NCBI GenBank assembly: GCA_001910725.1
Contig: MJGA01000067.1
Location: 1 to 64,000 of the forward strand
Direction of reading: 5' to 3'
Source: Phanerodontia chrysosporium
Lineage: Eukaryota > Basidiomycota > Agaricomycetes > Polyporales > Phanerochaetaceae
DNA: 64,000 bases
Position 1 is the first letter of the stretch. The number at the start of each line of letters is the position of its first letter. The position numbers and the translations under genes were made by a program. The notes under the pieces are model-generated. The model made no database searches. It worked only from the letters and a program-made list of their open reading frames with translations, and was not told the origin of the DNA. Shown one piece after another: positions 1 through 11,673 of this stretch.

Positions 1-377
1 GCTACGTGCTATAACATCTCGGCTGGTACCTGCTTCTAGTGCCAAACGAGAGCAAAGAAGGAAAGGAAACGTGCCTCCGTAGCGATGACTCGTCCACCGG
101 AGCCGCAATGGCGGGCTAGGCCTTGTTCTCATTGGACGCCACAGAAATTTCCCAGAGTACGTCGTCGAATTTGAAGTTGCTGCTGAGGTACGCTTCATCT
201 CGGCAGGGCTGGCGTGCTACGGGTGCGTTAGAGCTGCGGAGTCGTTGTGGGACTTGCTGCTTGCCAAGGCACCCAGCAAACATGAGGATGTCTCTGCACG
301 TTATATAGAGAAATTGACCTCTGCAAACGACCTCAGGCCTATTCGTCGTCCCACACTAGAGCCACTCACTCACTACC
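1..377. other. Upstream flank of the first NmrA-like gene
   Basis: No coding sequence is recognised here. A TTATATA element lies at about 300-306, roughly 70 bp before the ATG at 378, and could be the core promoter of the following gene. Confidence 0.4.
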
Positions 378-1331
378 ATGGTCAAGGTTGCCATTGCCGG
401 AGGCACCGGCCATACGGGCCTGCACATCGTCGAAGCCATCGTCGCAGCCGGCAAGCACGGACTCGTTGTCCTCTCGCGTCAGAAAAGCCACCCCGTGCTC
501 GACAAGCTCGGCGTGCGGATTATCACCGTTGACTACGCCGACCCCTGCTCGCTCGACCGCGCCCTCTCTGGTGTGCACACCGTCATCTCAACGATCAGCG
601 GCATGACAGCCGACCAGCTCGCGACGCCGCAGATCGCGCTGCTCGACGCTGCCGTGCGCGGTGGCGTGGCGCGCTTCGCGCCGAGCGAGTTCGGGACACG
701 CGCGATCCCGGACAATCCTGTCGAGCTGTACCGCCCCAAGTGGCCCGTGCTCGACGCGGTCATGCGCAGCGGCCTCGAGTACACCGTCTTTGAGGTCGGT
801 CTGTACATGAACATACTCGCAAGCGGCACGCCCGGCGTCGGCACCTCCCGCCGATGAGGTTCATGTTCGACGTCGAGAAGTGCACAGCGACGATACCGGG
901 CGACGGCACCGCTCGGTCGTGTACACCCGCATCGAGGACGTCGGACGCTTCGTCGCCGCAAGCCTCGACCTCGATGTTTGGCCGCAGTACAGCCAGATGC
1001 GCGGCGACCGCATGACGTACAACGAGGTGCTACAGATAGCTGAGGGTGTCCGAGGTGGGTTGCTACGCCGTTGACTCTACTCAGCTGACAACCGCGCACA
1101 GGCAAGAAATTTCAGACGACGTACCTGTCTAAGGAGCAGCTCCTCAAGATCATCGACGAGCGGCGCGACAAGGTGTTAGACCTCCAGAAGATGTTCGCGC
1201 AGTGGTGGCTCGAGGTGCTAGGCGACAACCCCGTCGGATACGAGGGCAAGAACCTTAATGATCTCTGCCCTGAAGTGCAGCCCATGGGAATCAAAGAGTT
1301 CCTCAACAAGTGGTGGAGCAAGGCCGAATGA
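378..1331 (+). pseudogene. NmrA-like / isoflavone-reductase-like NAD(P)-binding protein, frameshifted
   Basis: The N-terminus has the Rossmann motif GGTGHTG at residues 8-14 and aligns along its length with the intact neighbour at 3271-4266. Members of this family bind NAD(P) and act as atypical short-chain dehydrogenases or redox sensors. The first frame stops at 855-857. Comparison with the neighbour shows one base missing after codon GGC (840-842). Shifting frame there restores the rest (FDVE, VVYTR, MRGDR, then NPVGYEGKNL) to the TGA at 1329-1331. An intron at 1055-1101 (47 bp, branch CTGAC near 1085) matches the intron position of the neighbour. The rest of the frame is well conserved, so the break is either recent or an assembly error. 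Confidence 0.8.
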
Positions 1332-3270
1332 ACGCCTCTCTGTGTTTAAATCTTAGGGGCCCAAGCAGTGCAGCGGCTCGCATTTTTAAGGATCTGTAAG
1401 TTTGTATGTGTAGTGGAAACTCGTGATGATGCCTGGAAACTATAAATTATACCTTCTGACGAAGCTGACGACTAACGCAACCTAGGCGTTATAAGGTGAG
1501 AGAACACGGTCGAGATTGAGGAAGGCAAACCAGAACAGGTGCTATCGATACATGGGGTATGAGTGCCATGGCTACTGTCCGTGGCAAGGCCTGAGAAGTA
1601 GTCCGTTCTAGTAATACATGTACGGGGAACGAATATAATCACGTTGATACTAGAGACACTCCGGGTCAGCATCTCTAGGTCATGACTCGCTTCGTGAAGA
1701 CTCACGCATGAATGCTCGTCAGGCTTTGACAAACGACCACCGCTGCCAAGGAATGGCTCCGGGTGTTGGTGAGGCTGGGATTAGCACTGTAGGCGTCGCG
1801 TATGCACGTATACGCGGTGCTAGTGGAGCTTGTTTCGGCCTCGCTGCATACCGTGCCCAGATCCGTCCTGTCGACCTAGAGTGCCACACTCAGCCAACAT
1901 GAAACACTTTGGCAAGTCTAGGAGGATGCTCACGAATCCTGGGCAAGCATAGACCATTGTGCATCACATCGCAGCTTATACATGCCATACGACAGCGAGG
2001 ACCGTGAAGGCATCTCGTGAGGCTGGGTGTATGGTCAGGGAACGGGATTAACCAACCGCATAGACAGAAAGGACGTACGAGGTTGAGCACCACGTGTTTT
2101 AAAGGAACATACATTGGAGCTGTTGACTCAGGAAAGACTAGAATGGGATGAGTGAGGTGTGTGGGCTTGGTGAAAGCGTTTGTGAGAGTGCAGCTCACAT
2201 TGGGGCCTATATATACTCCTCCGCCACGAAGCTATACTCGGGATGCTAAACAGTGACGGACGTGGGCTCAACACCGCAGAACCATAGCACATAGGAAGGC
2301 GGCGGTGCGCCAATTGTATGCCCGTACTGTCCTAGAAAGGATACAGGCGGGATTGGAACGTTCGCGCGCAGTCGGGCTACCATGTTGCGAAGGTGCCGCA
2401 AGGAGGCAGTGTGATCTGGAATGTAAGGTCCAGGTTTTGAAATGCGATACACCCATGATACCAACGATACTAACTTGACGTAGGTAACCTTCCCTCGTAA
2501 CGAAGGTCATAGCATCCTGAGAGGCGGCGGTGTGGTACTGCTGCGCAAGAAAAAAATATGCTCGCTGTAGCTCACGCAGCAAATTTCACGTTGAGCTGGA
2601 CAGATATCACCAGTCACCGAAGACACAGCAAAGTGTTGAGACGACATGCAACAAGGTGTCGAGAGATGGTAGCGAGCATGTCCCGAAAGTACAACTGCAG
2701 CCGGACCCGGAATGCTTCGGCAAGACCCGTAGGTTCAAATATAGAAAGTGAATACGTTCATGTGGTCAAATTGCAACTAAGTACCCACCGTCGCTATAAA
2801 TCCCGTAATGTACAGGCCAGGAAAGAGAATTTTAATCTACCTTCACCAATTGTGCATGCTTACCCTGCTGCAAGCGCGAGTGCGAGCATTATGTTAGCCC
2901 AGAACGGTCAGCGCAGAGCACTACGGCTCTGAACACGGCGGATTTCACCGAAAGCGCTCGTCGCGACTTTGTTTCCTGCCTTCACCATCGCTGAGCTCAT
3001 CTGCTGAGCTGAGGCTACTATGCGCTCAGTCAGCATTTGCAAGACAAATGGCGCACTGTCTCAACGGCGAATTGAGGCCGCAGCCCCGGTCAACGACAGC
3101 CCGACGTGAATGGTAGCGGTGAAGGGCACTCGAGATGGATTGACGACTAGGAGGTACCTCTGGGAGAGACTGCATGCGTTCAGGCAGCCAGGAGGTATAA
3201 GACGATGCGAGGTATGTGACATCTCCCTACCTCACTGCATTTACTTCCAAGTTCCAACAGCGTAGCAACG
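1332..3270. other. Intergenic region between the tandem NmrA-like genes
   Basis: About 1.9 kb without a recognisable gene. A TATATATA run on the min­us-strand side at about 2209-2217 and a pyrimidine-rich context resemble a core promoter, but no convincing coding exon follows. The last 100 bp should hold the promoter of the second copy (AGGTATAAGA near 3191). Confidence 0.4.
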
Positions 3271-4266
3271 ATGGTCAAGGTCGCAGTAGCAGGCGGTACA
3301 GGAGGTATCGGGCAGCACATCGTCGAAGGCATCGTCGCCTCTGGGAAGCACGAAGTCATTGTTCTCTCGCGACGCACCAGTCACCCCGACCTTGACGCGC
3401 TCAACGTACGCGTCGTACCGGTGTCGTACGACGACCCCGCTTCGCTCGCCTCCGCACTCCAAGGCGTACACACCATCATATCGACCATCTCGGGGTTCAA
3501 CGAGGCGTCTATGGTTGTGCCGCAGCTTGCGCTGCTCGACGCCGCCGTCAAGGCCGGCGTGAAGCGCTTCGCACCGAGCGAGTTCTCCGTGCGCGCGGAC
3601 CCGGAGAGCCCCATCGAAATCTACCGCCTCAAACGGCTCGTCGCGCGGGCCGTCGCCTCGAGCGGTCTCGAGTACACCATCTTCGAGTGCGGCAGCTTCA
3701 TGAACTACCTCGCGTGCGGCACGCGTGGCATCGGCCACCTCCGCGAGCTCCGCCTCCTGTTCGACGTCGAGAACGCCTCAGCGACGATCCCCGGGGACGG
3801 CTCCACGCACATCGTGTATACGCGCGCGGAGGATATCGGACGCTTTGTTGCTGCGAGTCTCGATCTTGAGCACTGGCCTGAGTGCAGCCAGATGCGTGGC
3901 GACCGGCTGCGGCTGAACGAAGTCGTGAAGCTTGCAGAGGAAGTCAGAGGTGCGCCCGCCCCCTCGTCACGTGGCTATTGCTCAGACGCTAACTTTCTCT
4001 TCTGTACAGGCAAGAAGTTCAACGTGACATACGTCTCCGAGGAGCAAATCCTCGCCAAGATCAACTCCAGCGAACGAAGCACCCTCAAGCACCCCGACGC
4101 GCAGTTCTCTTCGTTCGACCTCGAGAAGTTCCTGAACCAGTGGCTGCTCGAGTGCCTGAGGGACAACCCTGTCGGCTTCGAGGGGAAAAACCTAAACGAG
4201 TTATGCCCGCAGGTGCAGCCTATGGGTGTTGCGGAGTTCTTGCGGACGTGGTGGGGACAGAAGTAG
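3271..4266 (+). CDS. NmrA-like / isoflavone-reductase-like NAD(P)-binding protein
   Basis: Two exons, 3271-3949 and 4010-4266, encode 311 residues, usual for the NmrA-like/IFR-like group. The N-terminal dinucleotide-binding motif is GGTGGIGQH (residues 8-16). The sequences IISTISG, KRFAPSEF and the C-terminal NPVGFEGKNLNEL are shared with the upstream copy. The 60-bp intron (3950-4009, GTGCGC...TGTACAG, branch GCTAAC) is a multiple of three and has no stop, so a retained intron would simply add 20 residues. Family members are cytosolic NAD(P)(H)-dependent reductases or NADP sensors. Substrate cannot be read from sequence. This is the intact member of a tandem pair, both on the plus strand. 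Confidence 0.88.
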   Translation: MVKVAVAGGTGGIGQHIVEGIVASGKHEVIVLSRRTSHPDLDALNVRVVPVSYDDPASLASALQGVHTIISTISGFNEASMVVPQLALLDAAVKAGVKRFAPSEFSVRADPESPIEIYRLKRLVARAVASSGLEYTIFECGSFMNYLACGTRGIGHLRELRLLFDVENASATIPGDGSTHIVYTRAEDIGRFVAASLDLEHWPECSQMRGDRLRLNEVVKLAEEVRGAPAPSSRGYCSDANFLFCTGKKFNVTYVSEEQILAKINSSERSTLKHPDAQFSSFDLEKFLNQWLLECLRDNPVGFEGKNLNELCPQVQPMGVAEFLRTWWGQK

Positions 4267-7200
4267 CGGACCAGCACGTCCGAGCGTGCCTGAGGTTATC
4301 CCCGCACGTCCAAACGCGTCGCTCCTAAGGCACCTTTGTAACAGCATAACATCGTGACATCGCGCATCACATTGGAAAATCATATATTGTTCGTCAGATA
4401 CGTACAGGATCCATGTCCACACAAACATCAGTAAGCTTTCTTGGCGTGACAAGGGGTATCACCGTGCAGGGGTATACAGTTGGGACTAGGTCCGAGGCCT
4501 CGGGATTTCGTAACAGTAATAGTCCGCACCGAGCGTCGTAGCGTAGGAGAACAAGGGGTCCACTAGGAGACTGTTGACACCTGCCTGCTGGTGTTAGCTC
4601 GCGACCAATTGCGCCACAGGCACCGCAGACGTGCCTATGCGGCTCCTCATTGTATCCGGGCAAAAGCCCAGCGCTGCCACCGATCGACGCCAGGCGCGGC
4701 AGGAATAAGGTGATATGTCGGTGGCAGGGGCGGCGGATAGACGATGGTCGGCGTGTACACCACTATTGGAGCAGGGCGTGGCGTTTCCACGACCCATGCC
4801 GGAGACCTGGATGGCGCTCAGCTATGACCTCGAACAGATAGCAAGCGATACTCACCGCTCAGGGATGGATGCGGCGGGGACGTAGTACGGTGAGAGAGGC
4901 TAGAGAAACGATGTGAGGTAGCGTCGGAAGACGGGTAGTAGAGCTCACATAAGGCACAATCGCAGGCGACACGGGGACGGCGAGCGCAGAAAGCATGTTG
5001 CTGGGACCGGATGGTATTGATTAGTCCAGTGAGGATATCGGTGCGTGTGTGCGAGAGTTGAATACTAGGGCGGGAGAAGGCTAGAGAATATCCAGACAGC
5101 GTTTTATATACCCTGCCTTTTACCAAAACAATGCCCCTCGGTGGCGTACGTGCACAGCATCTTGCAGGACTATAGTATCAAGAAGGCGCTGCACCGCAGG
5201 CACTTGCGCGATGTTGTCCTCAAAAGGGGCTTGGGGCGCGGAAGATGCATGAGCCTGGCATACCAATACGTCGTGGAAGGCTGTGTCAGGCTCATTCTCG
5301 TTTGTTCGAGACGCAGAGAGATATCACCTGGAGGTTTACAGTGGTACGTGTACAGTGCAAAGCATGGGTGACCGTGACGTCGGGTCGGCAGGAGATGCAG
5401 CGCTCAGCCCCATCGTCCCCGGCAAGGTAAGTGTGGCGTCGAAGGTTTGGGTGTGGCTGTCCTACCAACGAATTTCTATGAACCGAGAGACACTGTATTG
5501 TTCATACAATGGCTTTAGCTATGGATGAGCGAAAGAGGTATGTCTGGACAATACCTTCTCTTCACGATGAAACAATCACGACTGGAAGAGGAAGGCGGTC
5601 TTGTTCGTCGCCTGAGGGACGAGCTTTACATCCTCTGCATTTCCTTCTCGCGGTTCAAAAAACCGCGCTGTGATTGTAGAGAATGGCTAGAGAATTGGGT
5701 AGAAACTTGGGAATCGGCCTAATGTCGTATTCGTTGAAGCTGAGTGCCACGTCGCGAAGGGGTGTGTCAAGGCGGCGCCCGGCGCGCGGAATGAACCTGA
5801 AATTCAAGCATTTCAAGCATTACATTGGCGTACACAAGCTCCGCAATCTGGACTGCCAGTGCTAGAAGTCGTGGCAGCCATCACGCACACGATTTCACGA
5901 CCTTCAAACAGGTATGTCACGAACGTCGATGTGATCAATACCTGGAATATTCGATATTCAGTTTGCATCAATACCGTAGGCCGGTGATTTGTCGTCTTTC
6001 AAGGTTCCGCAATGCCAGTACGCATATAAAAGCGTTGAAGATGAATGTGGCATCGACTCGGAGACTCGAGAGACGCACAGGGGGCCATTTAGGCGCTCTG
6101 CTGATGTCAGCACCCGCTTTGGTAATCGTCTGCTCACCGCCAACCGCGTATAGTTCGTTCGAACGTCCACCTGCATGCCTCTGATGATATTGTATCGCAC
6201 ATCGTGAACATCGCGTATATCAGTAGGTCAACCGGAGCTCTTCTAGAGTACTGAATGATGGCTGTGTGCTACATGGAACCTACAACCTCTAGCAACATGA
6301 TCAATCTTGTCATAGCGCGGCCAGCCGATACCCTACTCAATGCACTACCGAGTTGTGCTTGAGTATCCAAGGTACTGGCAGGGTGTTTCAAGGAGCTTGG
6401 TGCGCCAACTATTCGCTGTATCAAAATTCTTTGCTGATCAGAGACCCTAGGCAAGAACGTGGGATAAATGACGAGCAAGGACATCTTCGGCACGCTGCGT
6501 GTGCAAACCGGTCTGTGCCTGTGGGACAGATGATCTACTACGTGCTTCTTATTGACTTCCCGTTATTATCTCACCGAAACTCGCTTTGCGGCAGTCAGCG
6601 TGCTGGATAGAGCAGCCGTCATAAACGCGATATGTGGCTCGTCGTGTGCAACGTATATGGGTGCCTTTCATTTGCGACCTTCTGTTGACATGCGTTTCCG
6701 GGCACATTAACAGCAGGTGGCTTTGACGCTCAAGCCTCAAGGGCTCTTGTAGAGCGACCGTATGCAGTCACCCAGGCGGTGAGAAGACCACGCCGAACGC
6801 TTGCGGTACACACAGTGTTATGCCGCCTTCGACAGCACAACATCTTACACGATCAAACACCAGTTTGATCCTGGTCTATCGAATACGAACTCAATAAGTG
6901 GAAAACACCCGACCGCTGCGCAGATATACGACGCTTCTTCAATATCCGAACGCCACCTGCACATGATACGCACGGTTTTACGCATTCTTGTGCAGCCGCG
7001 GCAAACAGCTAGACGTGTCTAGAGGTATTACAGCTCTTGTATTCCAGCATGTCAACCTACGGGTAAGCCTCCGCTGTCGTTTAACTTGTGTTCCTGTAAC
7101 AGGCTCACGCAATAGCATTGGGAAGGCGTCTCGAACGCAGTTGGTAACTGCATAACCAACTGTCTATCCATCCGACGCGCCTGAAGTCCCTTCGTACAGA

Positions 7201-7630
7201 AGCTTCATTACGCCCATTCGGCGCATCTACCTCGACGCACTCACAGCCGCCACGGTATATTGTACGTCGAACCTGTGGCTCATATCTCTGGTAACGCCAG
7301 CACGCGACTCCAGCATTGCTATACTTACGACGTTTTTAAGGTGTTGCCCGATGCACAACTACCTCTGCAACCCGGCTGTCCACTTTGACCACCTTCCCAG
7401 GCTCCCGTCTCTCCCTCGGCACAGCGAACACGACATTTGATCTCTGAACCGTACCAAGACCGTACCAAGGCCTCCAACATGGCTTCAACTTCCCCTCAGG
7501 CACCCCATAACCCCAGCGGAACAGCATCGGCGAAGGGTCAGGTGTGCACTTAGCGTCCATGTCGCAGCAAGCGTGGCAGTATCTGACCAAAGTGCTCGAT
7601 AGACACCTGACTCCGTAGTAGGTGAAGTAA
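4267..7630. other. Long intergenic region, no gene recognised
   Basis: About 3.4 kb. Short open frames on both strands show no family resemblance. A TTTTATATA element on the minus side (about 5100-5109) could be a promoter or a relic. The sequence is neither obviously repetitive nor AT-rich. Confidence 0.4.
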
Positions 7631-10600
7631 ATGTACAGCTTCCCTGTCACCCTGGCTCTGATGCATGGCTCACGAGACATGCAGGCCCCGACATCGGCAC
7701 CAGGATGGCCGACTGCGGAGAACTATCTAGACAAGTACGATGGGGACCTTATGAAAGACTACTCGGAGGATATTGATAATATATTACTACTAGTAAGCTC
7801 CTTTATTTCTCTTCCGTAGCCTGTCTGGTTTATCGCCTTTCAGGACGGCTTGTTCTCCGCTGTCGTCACCGCATTCATCTTTCCGGCAGTTGGACTACTA
7901 CAGTCCGATGTCACCCAGACATCGGCCGAGCTCCTCTTCCGTATCACGTCACAGTTGGACGGCCACGTAGTTGGACCACCCCCAAGCCCCACGGGAACCA
8001 AGTTTCGGCCTACTGCGTCTGCGCGGTGTATCACTAGTCTCTGGTTCGTCAGCCTCTTGCTTAGCTTGGGGTCCGCCCTCCTGGGCATTCTCGCAAGGCA
8101 GTGGATTCGCGAGTACCTCAATTGGAACAGCGCCACTGCCTCGTCTCGACAGAATGTCCTCGTGCGACAAATCCGGTTCGAAGCGTGGGAGGCATGGAAG
8201 ACACACGCCCTCATTGCTACCATCCCGGCACTACTCGAGTTTGCCATCGTCCTCTTCGTCTGCGGCCTCGTCGTCTACGTGTGGACCATCGACCTTGTGT
8301 TAGGCATAGTCGTCGCTGTCTCTGTCTTCCTATTCCTTCTACTCTTCGTCATCCTCACAATCCTCCCATCATTCTACAAGTGCTGCCCTTACCGCACCCC
8401 GACGTCTTGGCTTATCGTTGTGACCTGGCGTTTCGCAAAACGGGCGGCTTCCGTTGTAACCTCTGCAGCTATTGTTGTTCTCAGCAAGCCGGACCGCCTC
8501 ATGGTACGTCTCACCAGCGCAATACTGCCCTCGCATACCTCAGCTGCGAGTGCCGATAACAAACCCGATGCCTCGTCTGTCTCGGACGAGCCGAAGGATT
8601 ACTCTTGGCGAGCGCGAGACTTCGAAGGCAAGAATATCGACCGCCTGATCGACCCTCTCGGCCAGACCGAGAAAGCTCCGGTGGCTCTTTGCATGGAGCA
8701 CGACGTACAAATCGACCTTCTCCTTGGTCTACCTCACAAAGATCCACTCCCCCACATCCTCACATCAACCACACGAACTATCAGCGAACCGGACATACTA
8801 TTTCGTGCCTTGTCTTGGATCTCTGCCAAGTCCGGCGATGCTGAGGTGTTCCGGCAGTTCGCAGAATGCGCAGAGTCTATCCACACTGCTAAGCTCTCGG
8901 ACGAGGACCTCAACGTGCTCATGAGTCGCCTGCCCGAATCAGAGCTCAAGCACAGACGGAACGCAGTCAAGATAGCCCTGCTCGCCGGTTTCCGCAGCCT
9001 CTCCCTCTGGTACCTCTTGACGCGCATGCATGGAGGAGAGAAGGCTGCCTCACAGTCGTTCGTAGACCTTTTTGTCGCCTCCGTGCAGGACGCGCAGACT
9101 CCTGGATCCGACAGCATTGCCACTAGGATTATTCGCAACATTCGCGGCTTCTACGGCCTCGAAGGCGGGAGGTTCCGCGATGACCAGCTCCTGCCGATAA
9201 CTCTCGACTTCGCCCCCAAACGACCGCTTGAACTTTTCTCGACCAAGCCCACCATGTCTCACCTCCGTGTCAGTGGGTTTGTACTCGTCTCCGACGTGAA
9301 GATGGCCGTTGTCGAAATGCTTTCTGAAGACATACTCGCCCTCGCCATGCCGCCACAGTCCGACGAGAAGATCCGCCTTCTCCGCTTCATGCACCGTAGC
9401 GTTGCAGAGACAATCACCACCTTCCACTGCGTACTACTCACCGACAAGTACGTTGGCGTGTCGGTATGGGAGAGCTTCGTTGTCGAGTGCTTCCTGATCC
9501 TCGTTGAGGCGTACAACATCGTCTTGCTCCACCCATTCAAGGACCGCTTCGACAGTGTATTTCCTGGGTTGCGCTCAAGCCTGGTGGACCTCATGTCTCG
9601 CTATACATCTCTCGACTTCGCGGAGAACGGTGCGATGAAGCTCGGGCGCGCATTTTGTAAGTCTCCGTCTCCTTGACTGTATTCATAGAAGTTACCGTCC
9701 TGCTAGATTCCGCCAACAATTCTGAGGGCCTCACACCTCTGTGGGCGCAAGCTGCCATTCGATACCCTCTGAGCTATCGGTCCACCGTGATGGAAGACTT
9801 CCATATTTTTGACAGGCTTGCTTCACTCGCGCTGGCAGACACCCAGTGGACATACCGGCTATCCGACCAGGAAGTAGGGAAATTCTGCAATCAACTCGTT
9901 TTTGTCCTCGAATTCACCGTTGGGAACCAGTGGCGGAACGGTGGCTCTTTCCGTAGGCTCGACTGGCTTGCTAGCCTTGCTGCCAACCAAGGCGCGATTG
10001 CCTCGTATCTCTTCACTTCCCGGAGAAACGTTCTCGTGGACATTCTCTATTCCTTCCTGATACATCACCATCTCTTCAACGATATCTATCTGGATCCTCG
10101 CGACAAGATACATATCGACTCATACAGAGCTCTTCGCCCAGATCTTTCACGTAAGATGGGCGTCGATCCCTACGCGGATATACGCATTGATATCTACAAG
10201 ATCCTCTTCGAAATCTTCGTCCCCTGCTCGAAGCGCATCATGCTGCGGATGGAAAGCGACCTCGACAAAGACATGGTCTACAGGCGCTCTCTGACCCATC
10301 TCATCCTCAATTTCCCTCTCCAGCAGCCCGGAGCGGACCTTTCCGAGTCCCGAAGCTGGTTGAACATCTTCATTTGGATTGCCAACGAATGGGTTCTCGA
10401 CACGCTCCGGGCAGACCAGAATGCCTGGTCCCTCTCGCGCGCGCCCGAGGTCCTGATCAAGATGCGCATGGCGCTTGACTACGCCGCTGCACAAGGCTGG
10501 TCGAACGGGGGCAGCGACAAAAAGCACTTCCCTTGGCCCGCCAGCATTATGACTACCGAGTCACTATCTCCCCCCGAGACGGACCCCGTTCCCGGCCCTC

Positions 10601-11602
10601 GTTCCCTTGTTTGCGATCCAGCTGCTACCAACGACGGTGCAACAGGGTGCTATCGTCTCTTGCGCCGCAAACGCTACCGGTTACGTCCTGCAGCTGTCTA
10701 CGGCGATGTGCCCGACTGCATTGCAACCATCGAGAAGGATTCGGACGGCTTTGAGCACTCTTCACAGGCAGGTGCTGTCCGGGAGGACCTTCCGGAACCC
10801 TCAGAAGGTCGCGTTCGCAGTGCAGTCGAGCTGTTAGAGGAGCGCGCGCCGCACTCACTGCGCTCTTTGGCCAGTGCGATGCAGGCTCACTTTCAAGAGG
10901 GCGACCCGAGCATCAACCCGTATGCGGCACGTCACACACGAGATCTGTGGGACTACCTGGAAATGCCTCCGGATCGGAAGTCATGGTTCATTTGTGCACG
11001 GCTCAATAGGCTACGAGGTACGAACCTCACTGGGCGTCATTTGACAGAGTACGCGATATTAACTCTTTCATGTAGCCGAGAGAGAGAGAAAGCTCAGAGA
11101 AGGTGCGGCAGTACCTATGCATACGTCATAAAACGTCGTCTCACGGCTTTCTATCTAGTGGAAGAGGAGGAGAATAGCACGCGATGTGAGTCCTCCCTTC
11201 TTCCCTTGATATACTCGCTTCAACGTTGCGTCCGATCAAGTGAATGGAGAGAAGCGTCTCGCCGAAGGTATGTCAGACGCACAAGATTCATAAAATTCCG
11301 CAGCTGATCTCGTCATCTTAGAACTTGGACGCGAGCATAACTTGAAGCGTACGAAAAACCTTGTGCTTGCACCGGCATATTCACGTACTCTTGTTGTGCA
11401 GAGGCTATCCAGAAATTTGGGGACGCGGATTACGACGCTATACTAAAGATCTCCAAGGCACCCCAAGATTTCACACCGAACAATAGTACCACCATTGGTG
11501 TTGAGAATAGGCGTCTCGTTTGTGAGTACTCTGTTTAAGCTTATCTCGACTCGGATTGTATGCAACCTTCTCACCGCTTTCGCAGGCCTAACGATGATGT
11601 GA
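7631..11602 (+). CDS. DUF6535-domain membrane protein with microexon-encoded tail
   Basis: Nine exons were spliced by eye: 7631-7792, 7844-9656, 9707-11017, 11076-11102, 11159-11185, 11241-11267, 11304-11348, 11402-11521 and 11586-11602. They total 1183 codons in frame. A start at the second ATG (7661) is equally possible. The N-terminus carries the basidiomycete DUF6535 signature: GLFSAVVTAF, then LWFVSLLLSLGSALLGIL with ARQWIREYL, then two further hydrophobic spans (LEFAIVLFVCGLVVYVW and VVAVSVFLFLLLFVIL). The roughly 900-residue C-terminal part is soluble-looking and unrecognised, and ends in a charged region. Function of the family is unknown. Three consecutive 27-nt exons and the next two exons all begin and end in phase 1, so any could be skipped without changing frame. 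The C-terminal exons are inferred from splice signals and phase only. Confidence 0.78.
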
Positions 11603-11673
11603 CCGTCGCAACTCAAGGGTCGCTACACCATTGACAGCGTATGAGATGTTTCTAAGTAAATTCTTGTATCATG

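Noticed and set aside
5095..5126. Promoter of a minus-strand gene at 5.1 kb.
   Set aside because: The TATA-like element is followed by no frame with recognisable protein or good splice signals.
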